DNA of 8,088 nucleotides from Actinomycetota bacterium (lineage in GTDB: Bacteria > Actinomycetota > AC-67), in assembly GCA_005883175.1 (NCBI GenBank), contig VAYV01000052.1:1-8088 (forward strand), read 5' to 3'. The position numbers and the translations under genes are program-made. Positions within the stretch are counted from its first letter, which is position 1; every line of letters begins with the position of its first letter. A model generated the notes under the pieces. That model was given only the letters and a program-made list of their open reading frames with translations, made no database searches and was not told the origin of the DNA. This document shows positions 1-6,248 of this stretch, in pieces.

Positions 1-21
1 ATACACCCTCTAAGGCGCCGA

Positions 22-27
22 TATGCT
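22..27 (+). promoter_or_regulatory. Candidate -10 element for a leaderless transcript
   Basis: The hexamer TATGCT fits the TANNNT -10 consensus and is followed by exactly six bases before the ATG at 34. That spacing would put the transcription start on the A of the start codon, giving a leaderless mRNA. No Shine-Dalgarno sequence lies at a useful distance; the only AAGG (12-15) is too far upstream. A -35 element would fall at or beyond the window edge and cannot be judged. The same arrangement recurs before the gene starting at 6183. Confidence 0.5.
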
Positions 28-33
28 GCCTTC

Positions 34-1248
34 ATGGACGTAGAGATCGTCGAGCTTCAAGGCCACATCATCGACTCGTTGATCCTGCCACGCGTCCTCG
101 ACGAGATCGTCGAGGCCGGTGTCGACTACACGATCGCCGCCTTCGAGATAGGCAAAGGCCACGACGATCCCTCCTTCGCGCGCATCGAGCTCCGCGCGGA
201 GCGCGGCGCGCTGGACAGGCTGCTCGTCCGGCTTGCCGACCTTGGGGCGACGCAGCCCGACACCGGCGACGCGCGCCTCACGCCCGCAGACTCCGACGGC
301 GTTTTCCCCGAAGACTTCTACTCGACGACCAACCTGGCCACGCAGGTGCGCGTCGACGGCGCGTGGATCGACGTCGAGACCCCCGAGATGGACTGCGCGA
401 TCGTCGTTTCGGACGGGCGCGCACGCACGGTGGCGATGTCGGACGCGCGCAAAGGCGACCGGATCGTCTGCGGGCACGAGGGGATAAAGGTCTCCCCGCT
501 CGAGCGGCCCCGCAGCGGCACCGGCCACGTTTTCTCGTTCATGTCGAGCGAGGTCTCGAGCGAGAAGCCGCAGGGGCTTATGGTCGACCGCATCGCCGAG
601 ATGGCGCGCGACGTCAGGGCGCGCGGCCTCAAGATGCTGTGGGTGCTTGGCCCGGCGGTCGTCCACACTGGGTCGGTCAACGCGTTCTGTGCGCTGGTGC
701 GGAGCGGGTGGGTCGACGTGGTGTTCGCCGGGAACGCGCTTGCGACGCACGACAGTGAAGGCGCGATCTTCGGCACGTCACTCGGTGTGTCGCTGGCCGA
801 AGGCATCCCGACCGAGCACGGCCACGAGCACCACATCCGCTCGATCAACCTCGTGCGGCGCGCGGGATCGTTCAAAGCGGCCGTCGATCAGGGCCTGCTC
901 ACGAGCGGCATCATGTACCACCTCGTCAAGCACGGCGTGGATTACGTGCTCGGCGGCTCCGTACGCGACGACGGCCCGATGCCGGAAGTCATCACTGACG
1001 TGGTGGAGACGCAGCGCGCGATGCGCGCGCGCGTCCCCGGCCTGGGGATGGCGATCATGGTGTCGACGATGCTGCACTCGATCGCGACGGGGAACATCTT
1101 GCCGGCGAGCGTGCCGATCGTCTGTGTCGACATCAATCCGGCAGCCGTGACGAAACTGGTCGACCGCGGCTCGATCCAGAGCGTCGGCATGGTGACCGAC
1201 GTGGGCTTGTTCCTGACGCAGCTCGCGAGCGCGTTGGGCGCGCGCTAG
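34..1248 (+). CDS. TIGR00300 family protein (LOR/SDH domain), putative ornithine cyclodeaminase
   Basis: This 404-residue protein matches the TIGR00300/COG1915 family. The N-terminal block around residues 8-24 (GHIIDSLILPRVLDEI) is the hallmark of the LOR/SDH domain. The C-terminal half holds a Rossmann-like NAD-binding region with VLGPAVVHTG (204-213), FAGNALATHD (231-240), EHGHEHH (261-267) and a VDINPAAV segment (365-372). Family knowledge: the archaeal member MMP1218 and the C-terminal part of cyanobacterial AgrE/ArgZ act as ornithine cyclodeaminases, turning ornithine into proline and ammonia with NAD. They are unrelated to the classical mu-crystallin-type enzyme. This protein lacks the arginine-hydrolysing N-terminal domain of AgrE/ArgZ, so ornithine rather than arginine would be its substrate. 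It is probably cytoplasmic, as no signal or membrane segment is visible. The ATG at 34 is chosen because the family motif starts eight residues later. The family call is firm; the reaction is inferred. Confidence 0.88.
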   Translation: MDVEIVELQGHIIDSLILPRVLDEIVEAGVDYTIAAFEIGKGHDDPSFARIELRAERGALDRLLVRLADLGATQPDTGDARLTPADSDGVFPEDFYSTTNLATQVRVDGAWIDVETPEMDCAIVVSDGRARTVAMSDARKGDRIVCGHEGIKVSPLERPRSGTGHVFSFMSSEVSSEKPQGLMVDRIAEMARDVRARGLKMLWVLGPAVVHTGSVNAFCALVRSGWVDVVFAGNALATHDSEGAIFGTSLGVSLAEGIPTEHGHEHHIRSINLVRRAGSFKAAVDQGLLTSGIMYHLVKHGVDYVLGGSVRDDGPMPEVITDVVETQRAMRARVPGLGMAIMVSTMLHSIATGNILPASVPIVCVDINPAAVTKLVDRGSIQSVGMVTDVGLFLTQLASALGAR

Positions 1249-2321
1249 GGCCGCCGCGCTTCCTCGCCCAGCGATCGGAACTCCGCGTCGAGCTGCTCGT
1301 CGGTGCTGACGCGAACCAACGGGAACGGGATCCTGATCCCCTCTTCCTCGTAGCGGGCGACGAGGCGCTTCATGAACTCGTGCTTGATCAGGTACTGGTC
1401 CGCGTACTCGCGCGCGCGCAAGATCGCCGTAAAGCCGATCGACCAGTCCCCGAAGGTGTTGAACCGGATGACGGGCTCGTGCGAAGGAACGCCGCCCCGG
1501 ACCGAGCGCATCACGTCGGCGATCACTTCCTTCGTCACGGCCTCGACCTGGTCCAGGTCGCTCGCGTAGTCGACGGTGACCGGCACCAAGACCGACATCT
1601 CGTTCTGCGGCCGGTAGTAGTTGGTCACGATCGCCTGCGCCATCTTCGCGTTCGGGATGATGATCATGTTGTTGGGCAGCTGACGGATGGACGTGTTGCG
1701 CCAGTTGATGTCGACGACGTACCCCTCCTGGCCGGACTCCAACGCGACATAGTCTCCGATCTTGATCTTGCGCGACGCCAGCAGATGGACCCCGGCGAAC
1801 AGGTTGGCCAGCGTGTCCTGCAGCGCCAGCGCGACCGCCAAACCGCCGACGCCCAGCGCGGTGAGGATCGGCGCTATCGAGATGCCGAACGTCTGCAGCA
1901 GGATCAGGAAGCCGACGATGTAGATGAGCAGCCGGCCCACTGTGATGAAGATCGAACTGGCTTGCATCACGCCGGTCGTGCGCAACGCATACACCTTGAT
2001 CGCGTCGGAGGTGACGCGCGCAGCGATCACCGTCGCCGACAAGATCACAAGGACGAGCAGCCCTCGCCCGACGTTGTGGTGCAGCTCGGCTGAGAGTGGC
2101 AAGAACGAGATCGCGAGGTACAGGCCGCCGAGCGTGAACCACGCGATCGCCACGTCGCGCACGGCGGCGACGGTGAAGCCGACACCGCCCGAGCGAGTCA
2201 GCGACTCGCTGCGTCGGATGCGCGCGCTGACCAGGCGATACACGAGATATCCGAGGACGACGCCGCCCACGAAGCTGCCCGAGGCAGCGCCGATACGTGG
2301 AAGATCAAGGTTCGCGTGCAA
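1245..2321 (-). CDS. MscS-family mechanosensitive ion channel
   Basis: This 358-residue protein is a small-conductance mechanosensitive channel that would sit in the cytoplasmic membrane and release solutes on hypo-osmotic shock. Hydrophobic segments lie near residues 12-33, 55-75, 86-104, 124-144 and 148-181. The last is the pore helix, with the Gly/Ala-rich pattern GVGGLAVALALQDTLANLFAG (157-177) typical of MscS TM3. It is followed by IKIGDYV (186-192) and the beta-domain signature INWRNTSIRQLPNN (205-218) and IIIPNAKM. The C-terminal alpha/beta domain ends near IPFP (331-334), as usual for the family. Five predicted helices is more than the three of E. coli MscS, but common in this superfamily. 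The start is TTG, backed by a strong Shine-Dalgarno sequence seven bases upstream. The gene converges on the TIGR00300 gene, sharing its last four bases. Confidence 0.93.
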   Translation of the reverse strand: MHANLDLPRIGAASGSFVGGVVLGYLVYRLVSARIRRSESLTRSGGVGFTVAAVRDVAIAWFTLGGLYLAISFLPLSAELHHNVGRGLLVLVILSATVIAARVTSDAIKVYALRTTGVMQASSIFITVGRLLIYIVGFLILLQTFGISIAPILTALGVGGLAVALALQDTLANLFAGVHLLASRKIKIGDYVALESGQEGYVVDINWRNTSIRQLPNNMIIIPNAKMAQAIVTNYYRPQNEMSVLVPVTVDYASDLDQVEAVTKEVIADVMRSVRGGVPSHEPVIRFNTFGDWSIGFTAILRAREYADQYLIKHEFMKRLVARYEEEGIRIPFPLVRVSTDEQLDAEFRSLGEEARRP

Positions 2322-2328
2322 TTGGATT

Positions 2329-2335
2329 CCTCCCC
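2329..2335 (-). promoter_or_regulatory. Shine-Dalgarno site fixing a TTG start
   Basis: On the minus strand the sequence reads GGGGAGG, with GGAGG (2333-2329) seven bases before TTG at 2321-2319. The ideal strength and spacing favour the TTG as the true start of the channel gene. Confidence 0.75.
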
Positions 2336-2449
2336 AGGTTACCGAAGGAACTTACCCACTGCTGGCGCGTCGAACACGCTCGCTGCTTCTTCCATCCGAG
2401 AACTATCTAGTTTCACTACCTCTCCGTACGGCTGCCGGAGCAAGGACCC

Positions 2450-2457
2450 AGGAGGTG
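2450..2457 (+). promoter_or_regulatory. Strong Shine-Dalgarno site (AGGAGGTG)
   Basis: AGGAGGTG is a near-perfect anti-16S match. Its GGAGG core lies six bases before the ATG at 2462, and it decides the start of the DUF2330-like protein. Confidence 0.85.
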
Positions 2458-2461
2458 CTCG

Positions 2462-3535
2462 ATGGCACGGCGACTGCTTCTCGGCTGCGCGCTCGCGTGC
2501 GGCGCGACCCTCATCGCAACACCAGCGTACGCGTGCGGAGGCTTGATCGGACCCAACGGTGCGGTGAACCTCGCGCGGACCACGACCTTGGCCGCGTACC
2601 ACAACGGCATCGAGCACTACGTGACTGCGTTCACATTCACCGGTGCGACGAAGGGCACGTTCGGCTCGATCGTGCCACTCCCCGGCATCCCGACGAAGGT
2701 CGAGCGCGGCGGCGACTGGACCCTGCAGCGGCTCGAGCGCGAAGTGGCGCCCCCCGTCCCAAAGGGCTTGTTCCTCGACCACACCGGCGTCGCCTTCGCC
2801 GCCGCCCCGGAGATCATCCTGCAGACGAAGATCGACGCGCTCGACATCACCGTGCTGAAAGGGGGCGCGTTCGCCGTCGGCACGTGGGCCGAGCAGCACG
2901 GCTTCAACCTTCCGCCGGACGCACCGTCGGTTCTCGACTTCTACGCGCGCCGGAGCCAGATCTTCATGGCCGCGCGCTTCGATGCCGCGGCAGCCGCGAA
3001 GCGCGGCCAGCGCGCCGGCGACGGCACGCCGATCCATCTGACGATCCCCACGAACAACCCGTGGGTGCCGCTGCGGATCCTGGCGCTCGGAAAGCAGGGC
3101 TCCGAGGTCATCGACGCGGACGTCTTCCTCCTCACCGACAACGTGCCGGCCATGCTGCCGCAGCCGGTCGGCGGACGGAACCTCGCGAGCGCACCGTTGG
3201 CGACGGGGATGCAGCTCGTTCGTTCCGAGCGCGCGAGCGCGAGCCTCATGCAAGACCTGAAGATCGACAAGGGCATGGGATGGATGCCGAAGTCCATGTG
3301 GCTGACGTTCATCCGCCTTGCGGCGCCGGCGAACACCCTCGGCTACGACCTCGCGATCGATGCGACTGGCCAGAACCAGCCCTCTCTGCAAGCAGCAGGA
3401 TTCCCCACCGGCATCGCCGCGGCCGCGAAGCACATCCGCGACTCGCTCCCGCTCTGGCTCGCCTGGACGGCGGCCGGCGCGCTGACCGGCGGCCTGCTCA
3501 CGACGATGCTGCGGCGCCGCCTCCGAACGGCCTGA
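2462..3535 (+). CDS. DUF2330-like secreted, C-terminally membrane-anchored protein
   Basis: This is a 357-residue exported protein of unknown function. A Sec signal peptide covers residues 1-24 (RR, then a hydrophobic core, then AYA before C25). The mature protein opens with CGGLIGPNGAV (25-35) and continues with RTTTLAAYHNGIEHYV, which resembles the start of the DUF2330 family as I remember it. Residues 25-325 form the extracytoplasmic part, with blocks such as GSIVPLPGIP (68-77) and HLTIPTNNPWVPLRIL (192-207). A single hydrophobic helix at about 330-349 is followed by RRRLR, giving an outside-facing domain anchored at its C-terminus. The residue before the cleavage site does not make a proper lipobox. 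The gene is first of a tight pair: its TGA is one base from the next ATG. The family assignment is from pattern memory; no biochemical role can be given. Confidence 0.8.
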   Translation: MARRLLLGCALACGATLIATPAYACGGLIGPNGAVNLARTTTLAAYHNGIEHYVTAFTFTGATKGTFGSIVPLPGIPTKVERGGDWTLQRLEREVAPPVPKGLFLDHTGVAFAAAPEIILQTKIDALDITVLKGGAFAVGTWAEQHGFNLPPDAPSVLDFYARRSQIFMAARFDAAAAAKRGQRAGDGTPIHLTIPTNNPWVPLRILALGKQGSEVIDADVFLLTDNVPAMLPQPVGGRNLASAPLATGMQLVRSERASASLMQDLKIDKGMGWMPKSMWLTFIRLAAPANTLGYDLAIDATGQNQPSLQAAGFPTGIAAAAKHIRDSLPLWLAWTAAGALTGGLLTTMLRRRLRTA

Positions 3536-3536
3536 C

Positions 3537-3929
3537 ATGACGCTTGCGCGCGCGGTAGCGGCGCTGCTCCTGGGAGCGGCGCTGCTACCGGCGTGCTCGA
3601 GCAGCCCGAGAACGATCACCGTCGACATGCGCTTCTCGCACTACCTGCCCACCGCAATGGACGTGCGCGCGGGAGAGACGGTTCGGTTCAAGCTCGTCAA
3701 CGAAGACCCGATGACGCACGAGTTCATCATCGGCACGGCCGCGCAGCAAGAAGCCCACGAGGTCGGTGGAGAGATCGACCACAACGGCCTTCCCGGCCAA
3801 GCGTCGCTCGCGCCCGGCGAGACGCGGACGCTCTCGTTCACGTTCGGCCGAGCCGGATCGTTGATCTTCGCGTGCCACCGCCCCGGGCACTACGCGTACG
3901 GCATGCGCGGAACCATCACGATCGCCTAA
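3537..3929 (+). CDS. Cupredoxin-domain lipoprotein, probable type 1 copper protein
   Basis: This 130-residue protein begins with a lipoprotein signal peptide: a hydrophobic core at residues 6-17, then LPAC with the lipidated Cys at 20, then a Ser-rich linker. The rest is one cupredoxin beta-sandwich. All four type 1 copper ligands can be proposed: His61 in MTHEF, and Cys113, His118 and Met123 in CHRPGHYAYGM, a C-x4-H-x4-M arrangement. Such proteins carry electrons or bind copper at the outer face of the membrane; no partner oxidase or reductase is visible here. It follows the DUF2330-like gene after one base and has no good Shine-Dalgarno site of its own, so translation is probably coupled. 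The proline at lipobox position -2 is non-standard. The gene ends in a four-base tail-to-tail overlap with arcC. Confidence 0.88.
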   Translation: MTLARAVAALLLGAALLPACSSSPRTITVDMRFSHYLPTAMDVRAGETVRFKLVNEDPMTHEFIIGTAAQQEAHEVGGEIDHNGLPGQASLAPGETRTLSFTFGRAGSLIFACHRPGHYAYGMRGTITIA

Positions 3930-4855
3930 CCGGCGACGATCTCCGTCCCGGCCGTTCCTGCGAGCGCTTCCGTCGCGTGCTCGAGCGACGCGATCACCGC
4001 GCGCGCGCCGGCCTCCACCGCGCGCGCGCCGGCGAGCACCTTCTCCCCCATGGAACCGCGCGCGAACTCGCCCGACACCACGCCTGCGCGCGCGTCCCGC
4101 ACGGTGAGCTTGTCGAGCAGCTGCTCGTCATCGGCGCCGAAGCCGCGCACGACGTGATCGACGTCGGTCAGCATCAGGAGCACATCGGCCGCAACGGTCG
4201 CGGTCAACACGGCCGCGGCCAGATCCTTGTCGACGACCGCGGCGACTCCACGGAGCTCCTCGCCGTCGCGGATCACCGGGACACCGCCGCCGCCGGCGGC
4301 GATGGGCACGATCCCGTCCGACAGCAGCGCGCGCACTGCGTCCGCCTCCACGATCTCGAGCGGCTCCGGTGAGGCGACGACGCGGCGCCACCCGCCGCCG
4401 GCCGCCTCCGCGACCGGGATCCCACGCAGCCGGTACTCCGCGGCGCCTTTCGCGCTGAGGAACGGGCCGACGGGCTTGCTCGGATGCTCGAAGCCGGGAT
4501 CGTTCCCGTCCACGACGACCTGGGTGACGACCGTCGCGACCGAGCGGGGCAAACCGGCGCGCGCCAACGCTACGGTCAGCTCCTGCTGGATCAGATATCC
4601 GAGCTGCCCTTGCGTCTCCGCTACGTGAAGGTCGAGCGAGAACCGCGGCACGCGGTCGGGCATCGCTTCGTCTTGCAGCATCAATCGTCCGACCTGCGGC
4701 CCGTTCCCGTGCGTGACGACGAGCTCGTGTCCTTCGGTTGCGATGCGCGCGATGCCCGCGCATGCCTCGTGGATCGCAGCGATCTGCTCGTTGACGGTGC
4801 CTCGGTCGCCGCGTTTCAGGATCGCATTGCCGCCGAGCGCGACGACGACGCGCAT
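3926..4855 (-). CDS. arcC: Carbamate kinase
   Basis: This 309-residue protein has the full set of carbamate kinase signatures: ALGGNA (6-11), THGNGPQVG (48-56), the EHPSKPVGPF segment (123-132), AAGGGGVPV (186-194), VVDKDLAA (207-214) and GSMGEKV (267-273). The length is normal for the family (about 310). It would interconvert carbamoyl phosphate plus ADP with carbamate plus ATP in the cytoplasm, usually making ATP in the catabolic direction. The frame stays open far upstream, but homology begins at the ATG at 4855. That ATG overlaps the stop of the COG2403 gene as TGATG and lacks a Shine-Dalgarno site, pointing to termination-reinitiation. No arginine deiminase or carbamoyltransferase gene is in the window, so the source of carbamoyl phosphate is unknown. 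An internal 7-residue repeat (AGARAV twice) lies at 275-287. Confidence 0.95.
   Translation of the reverse strand: MRVVVALGGNAILKRGDRGTVNEQIAAIHEACAGIARIATEGHELVVTHGNGPQVGRLMLQDEAMPDRVPRFSLDLHVAETQGQLGYLIQQELTVALARAGLPRSVATVVTQVVVDGNDPGFEHPSKPVGPFLSAKGAAEYRLRGIPVAEAAGGGWRRVVASPEPLEIVEADAVRALLSDGIVPIAAGGGGVPVIRDGEELRGVAAVVDKDLAAAVLTATVAADVLLMLTDVDHVVRGFGADDEQLLDKLTVRDARAGVVSGEFARGSMGEKVLAGARAVEAGARAVIASLEHATEALAGTAGTEIVAG
3995..4033. repeat. Perfect 18-base direct repeat at 21-base period inside arcC
   Basis: CACCGCGCGCGCGCCGGC occurs at 3995-4012 and again at 4016-4033, exactly seven codons apart. It encodes the repeated AGARAV of carbamate kinase. The reading frame and the family length are kept, so this looks like codon-level similarity or local conversion rather than an inserted unit. 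Confidence 0.7.
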
Positions 4856-6183
4856 CAGGAGATGATCGGCGCCAGCACATCGGCCAGCGTCGGCGATCCC
4901 TCCTCTTCGAGCTCGTACGTCACACGAGCGGCGGGCTTCTTGAGCTCCGCCAAGCGCCGCAGGTCGACCGGGGTTGCGATCACGACCACGTCGGCCGGCG
5001 TGCGGTTGATCGTCTCTGCGAGGTCCGCGACCTGCTCGTCCGAGTAGCCCATCGCCGGCAGCAGAGCCCCGACACCGGGATACGCCTTGTACGTCTCGGC
5101 GATCGTGCCGACCGCGTACGCGCGCGGGTCGACGATCTCGGCCGCGCCGGCCCGGCGCGCCGCAACGACACCGGCGCCGTACTCCATCTCGCCGTGCGTC
5201 AGCGTCGGGCCGTCCTCGACAACGAGCACCCGTTTCCCGGCCAGCTCGACGTCCTCCTGGATCGTGATCGGCGAGCGAGCCTTCACGATCGTGGCCGACG
5301 GATTGAGCGCGCGCACCGACGTCTCGACACGCCGCACCTGATCCTCGGTCGCGGTGTCGACCTTGTTGATCACGATCGCGTGCGCCATCCGCACGTTCGC
5401 CTCGCCGGGGTGGTAGCGCGTCTCGTGACCGGCGCGAAGCGGATCGACCACCGTGATATGCACGTCGGGCCGATAGAACGGAAGGTCGTTGTTCCCGCCG
5501 TCCCACAGCACAACGTCGGCCTCTTTCTCGGCGGACTCCAGGATCTCCTCGTAGTCCACGCCGCAATACACGACGGTGCCGGTATCGAGGTGCGGCTCGA
5601 ACTCTTCGCGCTCTTCGATCGTCACCTTCGCCGCGTCGAGGTCCTCGTAGGAAGCGAAGCGTTGCGCGCGCTGCGCTTCGAGGTCGCCGTACGGCATCGG
5701 GTGGCGCACGACGACCACGTTCTGACCCCCGCCTTTCAAGATGTGCGCGACACGCCGCGTCGTTTGCGACTTCCCGGCGCCGGTGCGCGCGGCGCAGACC
5801 GCGACCACCGGCTTGCTCGACGGCAACATCGTCTTCGCCGGTCCGAGCAGCCGGAAGTCGGCGCCGGCGGCGATCACGATCGACGCTTGGTGCATGACGT
5901 GCTCGTGCGACACGTCGGAGTAGCTGAAGATCACTTCGTCGATCCGCTCGCCCCAGACGAGGTCGTGGAGCTCGGTCTCGGGGACGATCGGGATGCCCTT
6001 CGGGTAGAGAGGACCGGCGAGCGAGCGAGGGTACGTGCGGTCGCTGATGTACGGGATCTGCGTCGCGGTGAACGCGACGACCTCCGACTCGGGGTCGTCG
6101 CGGTAGACGGTGTTGAAGTTGTGGAAGTCTCGGCCGGCTGCGCCCATGATCACGACGCGCCAGCGCCTCTTCGTGTCGGCCAT
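4855..6183 (-). CDS. COG2403-type P-loop GTPase (cyclic 2,3-diphosphoglycerate synthetase-like)
   Basis: This 442-residue protein belongs to the family often auto-annotated as GTPase or cyclic 2,3-diphosphoglycerate synthetase. The N-terminal part (about 8-120) is Rossmann-like, with VVIMGAAGRDFHNFN near residue 10. The nucleotide site follows: a Walker A loop A132-x4-G137-K138-S139, an acidic Walker B-like strand DVVLWDGGNN (223-232, D228) and a guanine-type NKVD (273-276). A C-terminal domain with EDGPTLTHGEMEYGAG (323-338) completes it. No signal or membrane segment is visible, so it is cytoplasmic. Its tight coupling to arcC (shared TGATG) suggests a role linked to carbamoyl phosphate or carbamate rather than a proven role in making cyclic diphosphoglycerate, which is known from methanogens. 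The ATG at 6183 is supported by the motif position and the -10 element beside it. The family is firm; substrate and reaction are unresolved. Confidence 0.85.
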   Translation of the reverse strand: MADTKRRWRVVIMGAAGRDFHNFNTVYRDDPESEVVAFTATQIPYISDRTYPRSLAGPLYPKGIPIVPETELHDLVWGERIDEVIFSYSDVSHEHVMHQASIVIAAGADFRLLGPAKTMLPSSKPVVAVCAARTGAGKSQTTRRVAHILKGGGQNVVVVRHPMPYGDLEAQRAQRFASYEDLDAAKVTIEEREEFEPHLDTGTVVYCGVDYEEILESAEKEADVVLWDGGNNDLPFYRPDVHITVVDPLRAGHETRYHPGEANVRMAHAIVINKVDTATEDQVRRVETSVRALNPSATIVKARSPITIQEDVELAGKRVLVVEDGPTLTHGEMEYGAGVVAARRAGAAEIVDPRAYAVGTIAETYKAYPGVGALLPAMGYSDEQVADLAETINRTPADVVVIATPVDLRRLAELKKPAARVTYELEEEGSPTLADVLAPIIS

Positions 6184-6189
6184 CGGCCC

Positions 6190-6195
6190 ATGCTA
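6190..6195 (-). promoter_or_regulatory. Candidate -10 element for a leaderless COG2403-arcC transcript
   Basis: On the minus strand TAGCAT (6195-6190) fits TANNNT and is separated from the ATG at 6183 by exactly six bases. No Shine-Dalgarno site is present. The 65-base gap downstream of glk (6184-6248) holds nothing else recognisable, in particular no clear hairpin plus T-run terminator and no good -35. This gives the COG2403-arcC pair its own likely promoter, although read-through from glk remains possible. Confidence 0.5.
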
Positions 6196-6248
6196 GCCGA
6201 CGCCTCTGCGGGCGAGGGAGTGGGAAGAACCGGGACGAAAGCCGCGCG

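Larger units (their letters stand above)
2322..2461. promoter_or_regulatory. Divergent promoter region between channel gene and DUF2330 operon
   Basis: This is the only gap above 100 bases in the window and must carry promoters in both directions. It has no plausible reading frame of its own. A locally AT-rich patch at 2399-2417 contains TAGTTT (2408-2413), a TANNNT-type -10 candidate for the plus-strand operon. On the minus strand TAAGTT (2354-2349) is a -10 candidate that would leave a leader of about 20 bases holding the channel's Shine-Dalgarno site. No convincing -35 hexamer was found for either. The short dyad AACTA-TC-TAGTT (2401-2412) overlaps the plus-strand -10 candidate and could be an operator, but five-base arms are weak evidence. 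Confidence 0.45.

Noticed and set aside
10..750. Minus-strand open frame opposite the start of the TIGR00300 gene
   Set aside because: It is antisense to conserved family motifs, with composition typical of a GC-rich shadow frame.
1019..1033. Alternating GC tract as possible Z-DNA or regulatory repeat
   Set aside because: Similar CG runs occur in many coding stretches here (for example 1408-1417, 3999-4008 and 6257-6264) and are explained by Ala/Arg codons.
778..2142. Minus-strand open frame of 454 codons across the TIGR00300 and channel genes
   Set aside because: It is a frame shadow of two well-supported genes; its translation is Arg/Ala/His-rich and unlike any family.
1924..3540. Plus-strand open frame of 538 codons across the channel gene's 5' end and the DUF2330 gene
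   Set aside because: It runs antisense to the channel and out of frame with DUF2330, has Arg/Pro-rich low-complexity translation and no start signal.
6184..6248. Possible terminator between glk and the COG2403 gene
   Set aside because: No stable hairpin followed by a T-run could be found on the minus strand; only the -10 candidate is supported.
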